The notes: a model not told the origin generated them from the sequence alone. Shown: positions 45,110-54,192, counted from the first letter of the stretch. The stretch is 64,000 nucleotides of DNA from a bacterium (GCA_026129405.1 JAHCID010000001.1:1612001-1676000); one strand, 5' to 3'. Made by a program: numbers and translations.

Positions 45110-45668
45110 CGTCGGCGCCCGCCCGTTTCCGCACCGCGCGCGCCGCGGACATGAACGACTCGCGCGTCGCCTGGGAGACGGCCCCCGCCGACAGCCCCTT
45201 GCCCTGCTTCGAGAGGAACTTGCTGCGTACGAGGCAGCGCGTGTCGTCGGGCGACTTCTCGAGCTGGTAGAAGCCGTCGTTGTAGGTGAGGTCGCTCGAC
45301 AGGGTGCGGAAGTCGATGCGCAGCTTCTCGGGGTCGAAGGTCCATTCGACCTTGGCGCTGGTCTGGCGGCCGATCACGCGCTGGGCGATCTGTACGGTCT
45401 TCGAGCTGGTGGTCGTCGCGACCACGGAGACGGAGTCGACGCCCGGGATGAAGGTCGGGTACTCCTCGACCGCGGCGAGCGCGTCGTAGATCTTCTGGCA
45501 GGGGGCGTCGAGCAGCGACCAGTACTCGAGCTCGACGAAGCCGTCCTTCTCGGCGGCCTGCTCGCGGTAGAGCAGGTTCTCGGGATCGGCCCAGTCGACC
45601 TTGCCGCTGCCGCAGCCGGCGAGCAGCAGCAGGAGTACCGCAGACGAGACGAAACGCGCGCACCGCAT
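45096..45668 (-). CDS. SRPBCC/START-like lipoprotein
   Basis: 190 residues with a lipobox LLLAGC after MRCARFVSSAVLLL (ATG 45666-45668). The mature domain has LDAPCQKIYDALAAVEEYPTF, a typical polyketide-cyclase/START helix-grip opening, then strands ending in RCLVRSKFLS. Such periplasmic domains bind hydrophobic ligands. It converges with the broken ATPase, overlapping its end by 14 bases. The downstream partner is unknown. Confidence 0.75.
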   Translation of the reverse strand: MRCARFVSSAVLLLLLAGCGSGKVDWADPENLLYREQAAEKDGFVELEYWSLLDAPCQKIYDALAAVEEYPTFIPGVDSVSVVATTTSSKTVQIAQRVIGRQTSAKVEWTFDPEKLRIDFRTLSSDLTYNDGFYQLEKSPDDTRCLVRSKFLSKQGKGLSAGAVSQATRESFMSAARAVRKRAGADASAG

Positions 45669-45756
45669 GGTCCCCACCTCCCTTGCGGACGAGTCGCGCC
45701 CGCCTAACACCGTCCGCGCGCGGCGGTCAACGGTTGCGACGATCGGCGTGCGACGA

Positions 45757-45990
45757 TCAGCTGCCGCCGGCGGCTTCCGCGAGCGCCTGGAGGCGCTCCT
45801 GCGCGATCGCGGCCTCCGGCGTCCCCGGGTACTTCCGCAGGACCTCCTGGTAGATCTCGGTCGCGTGCTCGGGGTTGTTCTGCGTCTCCTCGAGGCGCGC
45901 GGTGTCGATCATGTCGCTGGCGCCGCTGCCGCCGCAGCCCGTCAGCGCCAGGGCGAGGAGGAGGCCGCCCAGCAGGAGCGGCGCGCTCAC
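45757..45990 (-). CDS. small TPR-type lipoprotein
   Basis: 77 residues from a GTG at 45988-45990 overlapping the upstream stop as GTGA. The signal peptide ends in a lipobox LALTGC, and the mature part is about one and a half TPR-like helix pairs (EETQNNPEHATEIYQEVLRK, PEAAIAQERLQALAEA). It is too short to be a scaffold by itself. Coupled translation with the large TenA/PqqC-like gene implies a shared function. Confidence 0.7.
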   Translation of the reverse strand: MSAPLLLGGLLLALALTGCGGSGASDMIDTARLEETQNNPEHATEIYQEVLRKYPGTPEAAIAQERLQALAEAAGGS

Positions 45991-47615
45991 GCCAGCCCCG
46001 ACAGCCGCTTCATGCGGCGCACGAGCCCCTCGTCCTTGCGGCGCTCGGAGAGGATCTTGGTGATGTAGGCGCGCTTGAACGCCTGGCGTTGTGCGTGCGT
46101 CGTCACGATCGTCGGCACGTACTCCCAGCCCTCGTCCTGCTCGAACGGCTCGATCTCGCGGTGCAGGCGGAAGAAGTAGTCGGCGAGATCGGGATCGATG
46201 CCGAGGCGCTCGAACGCCTGCGCCAGCGGCGGGCGCTTGGCCGACGGGTTGATGAGGCCCTCGCCGGCGACGCCGCCCTGGCCGAGCCCGAGGGCCGCCT
46301 TGCCCATCTTCTCCTTGGCGCTCGTCGGCGGGCCGAGGTGGAACGCCGCGATCGCCTCCTCGGCGGGACAGTGCACGAGGTACCACGAGGTCACGTAGCG
46401 GCTCGCGATGGTCTCGGTGGGCGGCGTCCAGCGGAACAGCTCCTCGCGCGTGATGCCGAGCGCGCGCTCCGCGAAGTCGGCCCAGATCTCCATGTGGTTG
46501 CGCGTGAGGTAGCCGCCCGACTCGGTCGCGAACGCCTGCGCCACCGCGCGCAGCGCACGGCCGTCCGGGAGCCGCGTCATCTGGCCGGCGATGTTGCGGG
46601 TGGCGTCGAGGTGGATGAAGTCGCGCACCAGCTCCTTCGTCGCCTCGAGCGTCGCCTTGCCGGAGAGCACGAGCCCGAACGCGGTCTCGGCGGGGCGCGT
46701 GAGCTGGAGGCAGAACGCGCCCAGCTCCTCTTCCAGCTCCGCGTGCGTCTGCTCGTCCCCGGCCTGGAACGACTGCCCGGCGGGCGGCCAGACGAAGTCG
46801 GGCATGGGATAGGTGCCGGCGACGAGCTGGTTCCAGCTCTCGCGCATGCTCTGGTACACGAGCAGCCAGTGCTGGAGCGTCGTGCGCAGCACCTCCTGCT
46901 GGCTGCCGTCGACGGCCAGCTCGCGCACGATGTCCCACACCGGCTCGGTGACGAAGCCGCGGAAGTCTTCCCAGGCGCGCCAGTACGCGACCTGCTCGTC
47001 GGTGAGGTTCCAGGCGCGCTTCATGTACTCGGCCATGCCGCGCTGGCAGAGGAACGGCCGCTCGTCGCGCTGCACGTCGAGCAGCGCGCCCTCGCCGCCG
47101 AGCGCGGAGACGACGAAGCCCTCCTCGAAGCTGGAGAACTGGAAGTGCAGGCGGGTGTACGTCGCCTGCATGGTCTCGGGGCAGGCGTAGTGCGCCTCGA
47201 GCGCGTCGCGGTCGAGGCCGAAGGCTTCGGCGAAGCGGACGAAGAGCTCGAGCGCGGGCGTGGTCACCTGGTGGAAGCCGGTCTTGCGGTTCACCAGCTG
47301 CGAGAGCTGGATGAACATGCCGCGTCGCCGGCAGCGTGCGATCGCCGCCGCGGTACCCTGCGCGTCCTGCCGGACGAGCTGGTAGTAGTCCTTGATCCAG
47401 CGCCGCATCGCCTCGCGGTCGGCGCCACCGTTGCGGAGCGCGTCGGCGAGACCGGAGCCGAAGGTCGCGCCACGCGCCAGCGCCTTCAGCTCCTCGACGA
47501 ACTCGTCGACCGGCTTCGCCGCCGCGGGGCGCTCGAAGGCGTAGAGCTCGAGGAAGTCGCTCTGGTTCGGAACCGGGGCGGCGGGGTTTCCAGGGTGACG
47601 CAGCACCTGAGCCAT
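45987..47615 (-). CDS. tandem TenA/PqqC-like (heme-oxygenase-fold) protein
   Basis: 542 residues containing two consecutive all-helical domains of the heme-oxygenase-like fold. Domain 1 (about 45-265) has MRRWIKDYYQLVRQDAQGT and LFVRFAEAFGLDRDALEAHY. Domain 2 (about 310-540) has ELVRDFIHLDATRN, ESGGYLTRNHMEIWADFAE, PPTETIASRYVTSWY and DYFFRLHREIEPFEQDEG. The fold includes TenA, PqqC, CADD and diiron oxidases/oxygenases (HDOs). Candidate Glu/His ligands are present in domain 2 but I cannot confirm a full metal site. Reaction unknown. Confidence 0.7.
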   Translation of the reverse strand: MAQVLRHPGNPAAPVPNQSDFLELYAFERPAAAKPVDEFVEELKALARGATFGSGLADALRNGGADREAMRRWIKDYYQLVRQDAQGTAAAIARCRRRGMFIQLSQLVNRKTGFHQVTTPALELFVRFAEAFGLDRDALEAHYACPETMQATYTRLHFQFSSFEEGFVVSALGGEGALLDVQRDERPFLCQRGMAEYMKRAWNLTDEQVAYWRAWEDFRGFVTEPVWDIVRELAVDGSQQEVLRTTLQHWLLVYQSMRESWNQLVAGTYPMPDFVWPPAGQSFQAGDEQTHAELEEELGAFCLQLTRPAETAFGLVLSGKATLEATKELVRDFIHLDATRNIAGQMTRLPDGRALRAVAQAFATESGGYLTRNHMEIWADFAERALGITREELFRWTPPTETIASRYVTSWYLVHCPAEEAIAAFHLGPPTSAKEKMGKAALGLGQGGVAGEGLINPSAKRPPLAQAFERLGIDPDLADYFFRLHREIEPFEQDEGWEYVPTIVTTHAQRQAFKRAYITKILSERRKDEGLVRRMKRLSGLA

Positions 47616-47656
47616 GCTCGGTCGCTAGCAAAGGTCGGCGAAGGCTGGCAACCCGC

Positions 47657-48358
47657 TCACCACTTCTCCCCGAACGGTCGCAGATCGACCTCGAAGGTCC
47701 ATGCCGAGCGGTCCTGTCGGGCGAGGTGCCAGAAGGTCTCCGCGATGGCGTCGGGCCGCAGGAAGAAGTCGTTCGGGTGGTCGGGGAAGAAGCGGCGGGT
47801 CGTCGGCATGTCGATGACGCCGTCGACGATCACGTAGGCGACGTGGACGTTCTCGGGCCCGAGCTGGCGGGCGAGCGACTGCGCGAGGCTGCGCTGCGCC
47901 GCCTTGGCCGAGGCGAAGGCCGCGAAGCGGGCACCGCCGCGCAGCGCCGCGGTCGCGCCCGTCACCAGGATCGCGCCGCCGCCCGCGGCGCGCAGGTCGG
48001 GCAGCACGGCCTTGGCGCAGTGGAAGAGGCCGAGCGTATTCACCTGCCAGGCGGCCGTGAAGACGTCGTCGGTCAGCTCGTCGACGCTGCCGAAGACGGC
48101 GTTGCCGGCGTTCTGGCAGAGGATGCCGATGGGACCGAGGTCGCGCCGCACCTGCGCGATCGCGGCCTCGACGCTGGCGCGATCGCCGACGTCGCACGCG
48201 AAGGCGCGGGCGCCGGGGACGCTCTTCGCGAGCTCGGCCGACGTCTCGGTGGAGCGCGCCAGCATCGCGACCGGATGACCGCCCGCCGCGAAGCGACGGA
48301 CGAGGGAAGCGCCGAGCCCGGGCCCGACACCGGTGACCACGCAGACGGGGTTCGCCAT
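47657..48358 (-). CDS. short-chain dehydrogenase/reductase with Phe at the catalytic Tyr position
   Basis: 233 residues with cofactor motif VTGVGPGLGASLVRRF, ACDVGD and the NAG motif as QNAGN. The usual active site S-Y-x-x-x-K reads GATAALRGGARFAAFASAK: the lysine is kept but the residue four before it is Phe. This substitution occurs in one SDR subgroup annotated only as oxidoreductase, so a true reductase activity is doubtful. The start is ATG 48356-48358. It is divergent from the LLM oxidoreductase gene, with about 80 bases between starts. Confidence 0.85.
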   Translation of the reverse strand: MANPVCVVTGVGPGLGASLVRRFAAGGHPVAMLARSTETSAELAKSVPGARAFACDVGDRASVEAAIAQVRRDLGPIGILCQNAGNAVFGSVDELTDDVFTAAWQVNTLGLFHCAKAVLPDLRAAGGGAILVTGATAALRGGARFAAFASAKAAQRSLAQSLARQLGPENVHVAYVIVDGVIDMPTTRRFFPDHPNDFFLRPDAIAETFWHLARQDRSAWTFEVDLRPFGEKW

Positions 48359-48440
48359 GCGTCGGGGGTAGGCGCGGGCGGCGGCCGTTGCAACGCCGCG
48401 GCTTGCCCCCGCGACGCGCGGCACAGTACGAGAACGCCCC

Positions 48441-49439
48441 ATGAAGCTCGGTCTGATGGTCGGCTACTGGATGTTCGGTCCGATGAATCCCGTCCCGCTG
48501 GCGGTCGAGGCGGAGCGCCTCGGCTTCGACTCGGTGTGGACGGCGGAGGCCTACGGCTCCGACGCGATCACGCCGCTGGCGTGGATCGGGGCGCACACCG
48601 AGCGCATCAAGCTCGGGACCAGCATCCTGCAGATCTCGGCGCGCACGCCGGCGTGCGTGGCGATGACGGCGATGACGCTCGACCACCTCTCCGGCGGCCG
48701 CCTGATCCTCGGCCTCGGCGTGTCCGGACCGCAGGTCGTCGAGGGGTGGTACGGCCAGTCGTTCCCGAAGCCGCTCGGCCGCATGCGCGAGTTCATCACG
48801 CTGGTGCGCCAGATGCTGCGCCGCGAGGGACCGGTCGAGTTCCAGGGCCAGCACTACCAGCTGCCGCTCCAGGGCGGCGCGGGGCTCGGCAAGCCGCTGA
48901 AGCTCATCACGCGGCCGCTGCGCGACGAGATCCCCTTCTACCTCGGCGCCGAGGGACCGAAGAACATCGCCATGGCGACCGAGCTCTGCCAGGGCTGGCT
49001 GCCGCTCTACTACTCGCCGTACCGCCCCGAGGTCTACGCCGACGCGCTGGTGGACAAGCCGCAGGGGTTCGAGATCGCGGTGCCGGTCACGGTGAACGTG
49101 ATGGAGGACGTCGCCCAGGCGCTCATCCCGGTGAAGTACATGCTCGCCTTCTACATCGGCGGCATGGGCGCGCGCGGCAAGAATTTCCACGCCGACCTCG
49201 TGCGCCGCTTCGGCTGGGGCGACGCGGTCGACAGGATCCAGGAGCTCTTCTGGGCGAACCGCCGCGATGAGGCGGCGATGGCGGTGCCGGACGAGTTCGC
49301 CGACGAGATCTCGCTCGTCGGCTCGCCGGCGCGCATCAAGGAGCGGCTGCAGCCCTGGAAGAAGAGCTGCGTGACGACGATCCTCGCCGGCACGACCGAT
49401 CTGCACGCGCTGCGCGTGCTGGCGGAGGCGAACTCCTGA
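48441..49439 (+). CDS. LLM class (F420-dependent) flavin/deazaflavin oxidoreductase
   Basis: 332 residues of the luciferase-like monooxygenase TIM barrel: MKLGLMVGYWMFGPMN, FDSVWTAEAYGSDA, ERIKLGTSILQ, LDHLSGGRLILGLGVSGPQV, IPFYLGAEGPKN. These are the features of the F420-dependent LLM subgroup found in actinobacteria and Binatota. Substrate unknown. The presence of F420 biosynthesis genes elsewhere is presumed, not seen. Confidence 0.9.
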   Translation: MKLGLMVGYWMFGPMNPVPLAVEAERLGFDSVWTAEAYGSDAITPLAWIGAHTERIKLGTSILQISARTPACVAMTAMTLDHLSGGRLILGLGVSGPQVVEGWYGQSFPKPLGRMREFITLVRQMLRREGPVEFQGQHYQLPLQGGAGLGKPLKLITRPLRDEIPFYLGAEGPKNIAMATELCQGWLPLYYSPYRPEVYADALVDKPQGFEIAVPVTVNVMEDVAQALIPVKYMLAFYIGGMGARGKNFHADLVRRFGWGDAVDRIQELFWANRRDEAAMAVPDEFADEISLVGSPARIKERLQPWKKSCVTTILAGTTDLHALRVLAEANS

Positions 49440-49468
49440 GGCTAGACGCGTAGGGGAGTCGAGGCGTC

Positions 49469-50617
49469 ATGCGGTTCACGCAACTGTATCTGCAGAACTG
49501 GAGGAACTTTCTCCGGGTCGAGGTCGCACTGCGTGAGCGGATGTTCATCGTCGGCCCGAATGCGAGCGGGAAGTCGAATCTCCTCGACGCGTTCCGGTTT
49601 CTCCGCGACGTGGCCGAGCCGCGGGGTGGTCTGCAACAGGCCGTGCAGAGCCGCGGCGGCGTCTCGCGTATCCGCTCGCTTCATGCGCGCCGCTACCCGG
49701 ACATCGTCCTGGACATCGGCCTGGAGCTCGACGGCAACCCCTGGCGCTATCGACTCGCGGTCGGCCAGGACAACGTCCGGCGCCCGATCGTCAAAGAAGA
49801 ATCCGTGTGGCGGGGCGATCGGTGTCTTCTCGAGCGGCCTATTTCAGCCGACAGGGAAGATCCGGGCCGGCTGGCACAGACCCACCTCGAACAGGTCAAC
49901 GCGAATCGCGAGTTCCGGGATGTCGCGACCTTTCTAGCGCAGGTGCGATACCTTCATATCGTGCCTCAGCTGATCCGGGATCCGGATCGCTACGTCCGGC
50001 CGAATGGCGGGCACGATCCGTACGGGGGCGACTTCCTCGAGCAGCTCGCGCGGATGCAGAAGGACCAGCGGCGGACGTTCGAGTCGCGGCTGCGCCGCAT
50101 CAGCGATGCGCTGAAGGTCGCCGTGCCACAGCTCCGCGAGCTCAACCTCGAGCGTGACGAGACGGGGCGACCACATCTGCGGGGCCTCTACGAGCATTGG
50201 CGCCCGGATGCCGGCTGGCAGACCGAAGACCAATTCTCGGACGGGACGCTGCGCCTCCTCGGGTTGCTGTGGTCGTTGCTCGAGGGGGCGGGACCTCTTC
50301 TCCTCGAGGAGCCGGAGCTCTCGTTGCACGAAGCCGTCATCCGTCACCTTCCATCGATGATGTGGAAGGCAACGCGGAAGAGCCGGCGTCAGGTCGTCGT
50401 GAGCACGCACTCGGCGGCGCTGCTTTCGGACACGAGCATCGCTGCGCAAGAGGTCCTGCTTCTGCGTCCCACGCAGGAGGGTACGGCTGTCACCGTGGCC
50501 GCGGACAATGAGGAAGTCGGGGCGTTGCTCGAAGGCGGGCTGTCCATCGCCGAAGCGGTGCTGCCGCGCGTGGCACCCGCGCACCCCGAGCAGCTTCTCT
50601 TCCGGTTCGGAGAGTGA
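49469..50617 (+). CDS. AAA_21 ATPase (OLD/RecF-like) of an ATPase-TOPRIM pair
   Basis: 382 residues of the ABC-type AAA_21 family: Walker A VGPNASGKSNLLDAF near residue 28, a signature-like FSDGTLRLLGLLWSLLEG, Walker B LLLEEPELSLHE with the catalytic Glu, and the switch VVSTHSAALLSD. Unlike OLD nucleases it lacks a fused TOPRIM domain; the next gene seems to provide one in trans, starting at an overlapping GTGA. Such ATPase plus TOPRIM pairs occur in anti-phage systems such as PARIS, but identity with any named system is not shown. Confidence 0.85.
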   Translation: MRFTQLYLQNWRNFLRVEVALRERMFIVGPNASGKSNLLDAFRFLRDVAEPRGGLQQAVQSRGGVSRIRSLHARRYPDIVLDIGLELDGNPWRYRLAVGQDNVRRPIVKEESVWRGDRCLLERPISADREDPGRLAQTHLEQVNANREFRDVATFLAQVRYLHIVPQLIRDPDRYVRPNGGHDPYGGDFLEQLARMQKDQRRTFESRLRRISDALKVAVPQLRELNLERDETGRPHLRGLYEHWRPDAGWQTEDQFSDGTLRLLGLLWSLLEGAGPLLLEEPELSLHEAVIRHLPSMMWKATRKSRRQVVVSTHSAALLSDTSIAAQEVLLLRPTQEGTAVTVAADNEEVGALLEGGLSIAEAVLPRVAPAHPEQLLFRFGE

Positions 50618-51219
50618 GGATGCATGGCCCCGTCACGCTGGTCGTGGAGGGTGCGACCGACGAAGCGGTAGCCAGGCGCCTACTGCGCGAAGCTCGGCTG
50701 GAGGCAGGTCCGGTGTACGGCAAGGCAGGGAAGCAGGCCCTCGATGCGCGGCTCGGGAGCTACAACCGCGCCGCACGGTTTTCGCACTGGCTGGTGCTGC
50801 GGGATCTCGATGAAGATGCCCCCTGTGCTCCGGAGCTGAGCCAGGCGCTTCTTCCTGCCCCCGCGCCGTACATGCGGTTGCAGGTTGCCGTCCGCGCGGT
50901 CGAGGCCTGGCTCATCGCGGACGGGGAGTCGTTGGGGACATTCTTGTCGGTTGCTCGTGCAAAGGTTCCCGACAGTCCCGAAACGCTCACGGATCCGAAG
51001 CGTGAGCTCGTGGAGCTTGCTCGCCGCTCCAGACGGCGCGCCGTTCGCGAGGCATTCGTACCAGCGCCGGGTGTATCGGCAGCCGTTGGCCCAGGCTACT
51101 CCGCCGCCCTCATCGAGTTCGCCTCGCGTCAATGGCGCCCCCGGATCGCCGCATCCCGTTCCGAAAGCCTCGCGCGGCTTCGACGCTACCTCCGTCAGGT
51201 ATCCCAAAGCGAAGGGTGA
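50614..51219 (+). CDS. TOPRIM-like (DUF4276-type) partner protein
   Basis: 201 residues from GTG 50614 (or ATG 50620). It begins TLVVEGATDEAVARRLLREA with the conserved TOPRIM Glu, and has HWLVLRDLDEDAPC with the DxD pair near residue 65, followed by AVRAVEAWLIAD. This matches DUF4276/TOPRIM-type domains that cut or bind nucleic acid with Mg2+. The C-terminal half is helical and basic. Overlap with the AAA gene makes them a two-gene unit. The nuclease role is inferred. Confidence 0.7.
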   Translation: MRMHGPVTLVVEGATDEAVARRLLREARLEAGPVYGKAGKQALDARLGSYNRAARFSHWLVLRDLDEDAPCAPELSQALLPAPAPYMRLQVAVRAVEAWLIADGESLGTFLSVARAKVPDSPETLTDPKRELVELARRSRRRAVREAFVPAPGVSAAVGPGYSAALIEFASRQWRPRIAASRSESLARLRRYLRQVSQSEG

Positions 51220-51238
51220 GCTCAGGGGAGTTGCGGGG

Positions 51239-52393
51239 TCACTGCTTCCGCCGCACCGTCACGTCGGCGTGCTCGGCGTCGAGGCCCTTCTTGAGGAAGC
51301 AGCGGGCCGCCTTCGACTTCTTGAAGCGCTCCTCGAAGAACGCGACGGCCGCGGCCTGCGTCAGCACGTGCTGGCGCTCGGCTTGCATGAACGGAACGGT
51401 CGGCTCGGGGCCGGCGCAGGGGAGCTGGCAGCCGGTGAGGTCGCTGGCGGCGGCGGCCGGGCCGAAGGCGGCGAGGGTCGCGTCGAACTCCTCCTGGGTG
51501 ATGCCGTCGACGGAGTTGCAGCCGATCCAGGTGTCGTAGTTCGTGTCCGACGGGAACGCGACGAGGCCGCTGAACGCGGTGTGCGTCGCGCCGGCGAGGT
51601 TCACCAGCGTGCGCGGCATGCGCGCCTTGTCGAACGTGCGGCCGGCGTTCTGCTCGAGCGGCGTGATGCGGTCGCCGTCGCCGGCGATGAAGAGGAGCGG
51701 CGGGCTGCGGCGCAGCATCTTCTTCGTCAGCGGGCAGGAGTAGGGCGCCATCACCATGGCCGCCTTGATGCGCTTGTCGCCGAGGATCGGGCTGTAGGTC
51801 GCGAGCAGCGTCGTCAGGCCGCCGAGCGACAGGCCCTGTGCACCGATCTTCTTCCGGTCGACGCCGCCGGCGAGCCAGCTCGAGCCGTCGGCCGACAGCG
51901 CCAGCACCTGATCGAGGACGTAGCGCAGGTCGCCTGGCTGGTTGACGACGTCGGGCAGGCGCGAGCCGCCGGGGACGCCGAGGTGCGACTGCGGGTAGTT
52001 CGGCGACACGACGACGAACCCGCGGCTCGCGAGCGGCACGCCGAGGTAGGCGGCGCCGTAGTTGACGTCGCCGTAGCCGTGGCTGTTGAGCACGAGCGGG
52101 AAGGGACCGCCCGCGGACAGCGGCGCGTTGGACGCGGGCTCGGTACCGCTGCCGCCGTCGGTCGGGTACCAGACGATCGTCTCGAGCGTGCGGCTCGGCC
52201 GCTCCGGCTCGCCGCCCCAGGCCGCCGTCGGGCGGCTCGTGTCGACGAAGGTGATCGTGCGCACGCCGACGCCGTAGCTTCCCGGCGCGAGGAACGCGCC
52301 CGTGGCCGAGCCCTTCGGGCACTTCGCCGCGGCGGCACCGCCGGCGAGGAGAGGAGCGAGGACGAGCGCGAAGGCGATGGAGCGGATGGACAT
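51239..52393 (-). CDS. secreted alpha/beta hydrolase (PAF-acetylhydrolase/PETase-like group)
   Basis: 384 residues with a signal peptide (SIAFALVLAPLLAGGAAAA). The core has PLVLNSHGYGDVN (oxyanion-hole region), the nucleophile elbow GLSLGG near residue 190, an Asp in FIAGDGDRITPLEQ, and a candidate catalytic His in GATHTAFSG. Cysteine pairs near the C-terminus (CNSVDG, CQLPCAG) suggest disulfides. It is probably a periplasmic or extracellular carboxylester hydrolase; the substrate is unknown. The ATG at 52391-52393 sets the signal peptide. Confidence 0.85.
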   Translation of the reverse strand: MSIRSIAFALVLAPLLAGGAAAAKCPKGSATGAFLAPGSYGVGVRTITFVDTSRPTAAWGGEPERPSRTLETIVWYPTDGGSGTEPASNAPLSAGGPFPLVLNSHGYGDVNYGAAYLGVPLASRGFVVVSPNYPQSHLGVPGGSRLPDVVNQPGDLRYVLDQVLALSADGSSWLAGGVDRKKIGAQGLSLGGLTTLLATYSPILGDKRIKAAMVMAPYSCPLTKKMLRRSPPLLFIAGDGDRITPLEQNAGRTFDKARMPRTLVNLAGATHTAFSGLVAFPSDTNYDTWIGCNSVDGITQEEFDATLAAFGPAAAASDLTGCQLPCAGPEPTVPFMQAERQHVLTQAAAVAFFEERFKKSKAARCFLKKGLDAEHADVTVRRKQ

Positions 52394-52481
52394 GCGAGCG
52401 GCGTTCTCCCGCACGGACGGGCGCCGCGCAAGGTCGAAACGCTTGGCGGCCCGCGCCGCTCGTGCCATCACGGGCGCCGTC

Positions 52482-53420
52482 ATGACGACGGTCTCCATGA
52501 AGGAACGCCTGAAGGTCCTCGCCCCCAAGGTCTCCAACTGGGGCCGCTGGGGCGCCGACGACGAGCGCGGCACGATGAACTTCGTCACCCCGGGCGTGCT
52601 GCGCGCCGCGGCCGCGTGCGTGCGCCGCGGCGCGGTCTTCAGCCTGGCGCTGCCGCTCGACGGCGACGGCCCGCAGTTCGGGCAGGGCGGCCGCGTGAAC
52701 CCCGTCCACGTGATGACGTCGCTCTTCAACCCGATGAGCGCCGACCCCGAGGGCGTCCGCTACTCGGATGACTTCATCATGATGCCGCTCCAGTGCGCGA
52801 CGCAGTGGGACAGCCTGGCGCACGTCCACTACGGCGGGCAGCTCTACAACGGCCACCCGATGTCGTCGCTGACGCCCGCGGGCGCGTCGCGCAACGGCAT
52901 CGACAAGATGCGCGCGGGCGTCGTGTCGCGCGGCGTGCTGCTCGACCTGGCGCGCGCGCAGGGCACGGACCGGCTGGCGCCGGGGCAGGTGATCCGCCCG
53001 GCCGACCTCGAGGCCGCCGAGACGCGGCAGGGCGTGTGCGTCCGCTCCGGCGACGTGCTCCTCGTGCGCACCGGCCACATGCGCTGCTTCACCGTCGATC
53101 GCGACCGCGTCGCCTACATGCGGCAGATGCCGGGGCTCGGCGTGGACTGCGTCGAGTGGCTGCACGCGCGCGAGATCGCCGCCGTCGCCTCCGACACCAA
53201 CATGGTCGAGGTGTATCCGCTCGAGGATCCGGCCGTGATGCTGCCGCTGCACATGCTCTGCATCCGCGACATGGGCCTCACGCTGGGCGAGATGTTCGAC
53301 CTCGAGGCGCTCGCGGCCGATTGCGCCGAGGACGGCGTGTACGAGTTCCTGTTCTCCGCGCCGCCGCTCGTCGTGACCGGCGGCACGGGGTCGCCCATCA
53401 ACCCGCTGGCGGTGAAGTGA
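52482..53420 (+). CDS. cyclase family protein (kynurenine formamidase-like, PF04199)
   Basis: 312 residues. The family metal-binding region H-x-G-T-H-x-D is represented by CATQWDSLAHVHYGG near residue 105, retaining Asp and a following His. VRSGDVLLVRTGHM and AAVASDTNMVEVYP are also typical. Such enzymes hydrolyse amides or esters, for example N-formylkynurenine; no tryptophan-degradation genes are nearby, so the substrate is open. ATG 52482 is preferred to upstream in-frame Mets because family similarity starts there. Its 3' end overlaps the convergent DUF3108 gene by 23 bases. Confidence 0.85.
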   Translation: MTTVSMKERLKVLAPKVSNWGRWGADDERGTMNFVTPGVLRAAAACVRRGAVFSLALPLDGDGPQFGQGGRVNPVHVMTSLFNPMSADPEGVRYSDDFIMMPLQCATQWDSLAHVHYGGQLYNGHPMSSLTPAGASRNGIDKMRAGVVSRGVLLDLARAQGTDRLAPGQVIRPADLEAAETRQGVCVRSGDVLLVRTGHMRCFTVDRDRVAYMRQMPGLGVDCVEWLHAREIAAVASDTNMVEVYPLEDPAVMLPLHMLCIRDMGLTLGEMFDLEALAADCAEDGVYEFLFSAPPLVVTGGTGSPINPLAVK

Positions 53421-54192
53421 GCGGCTCGGCGGCGCGCAGCCAGATCGACAGCGTGCCGCGCGCGCCGGAGAGCTCGAGGTAGACCGGGACGGCGCGCACG
53501 TCGGGCCGCGGCTGCGCGATCCAAAAGTCGAGGTGCGCCGGCTCCTCGTCGTTCTCGGGGTCGTCGTCGCCGGGCTTGCGGTCCCAGAAGCCGGCGACGG
53601 GGCGGACCTCGGCGCGGCAGCGGCGCGTCGGCCCGGCGTAGACGCCGTGGCGCGAGCGTTTCAGGTCGGCGGCGCCGAGGTCGCTGAGGACCATGTCGTA
53701 GCGCCGGCGGCCGTCGAAGACGTGCAGCGTGCCGCGGCAGTCGGTACCGACGGCCGCGAGGCTCGCCGTCAGCGGGTCCATGGTGCCCTGCTGGAGCGCG
53801 GGCGGGACCTGGGTGCGGTAGTCGTCCTCGGGGGGCGGCAGGACCTGCGCGCGCACCGTACCGCCGTCGTAGTCGATCGCGACCGAGCGCCTCTCGGAGC
53901 GGTACGCGCCGGACAGCCGATGGTGCTCGGGCTTCCAGGCGTCGCCCGTGATCGTGCCCTGCGAGCGTGCGTCGGCGTGCCACGGGAAGAAGTAGCCGAT
54001 GACGCCCTCGGTCTGCATCCGGCTCTCCGTCTGGTAGCGCTCGCCCGCGATCCAGGCGCTGGTGCGGATCGCGAGGATGCTGACCGGGCCGTAACGGACG
54101 TCGTAGTCGAGCCGGACGCCCTCGGCCGCGAGGCACCGTCCGGCGAGCAGCGCCAGGACGACGACGACCAGACGGGGGACGGACCGTGCCAC
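53398..54192 (-). CDS. exported DUF3108 protein
   Basis: 264 residues from a GTG with a signal peptide (ARSVPRLVVVVLALLAGRCLA). The mature part is a beta-rich DUF3108 domain: VRLDYDVRYGPVSILAIRTSA at its start, then LHVFDGRRRYDMVL. DUF3108 proteins are periplasmic with a lipid- or polysaccharide-binding-like fold and unknown function. Confidence 0.8.
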   Translation of the reverse strand: MARSVPRLVVVVLALLAGRCLAAEGVRLDYDVRYGPVSILAIRTSAWIAGERYQTESRMQTEGVIGYFFPWHADARSQGTITGDAWKPEHHRLSGAYRSERRSVAIDYDGGTVRAQVLPPPEDDYRTQVPPALQQGTMDPLTASLAAVGTDCRGTLHVFDGRRRYDMVLSDLGAADLKRSRHGVYAGPTRRCRAEVRPVAGFWDRKPGDDDPENDEEPAHLDFWIAQPRPDVRAVPVYLELSGARGTLSIWLRAAEPLTSPPAG

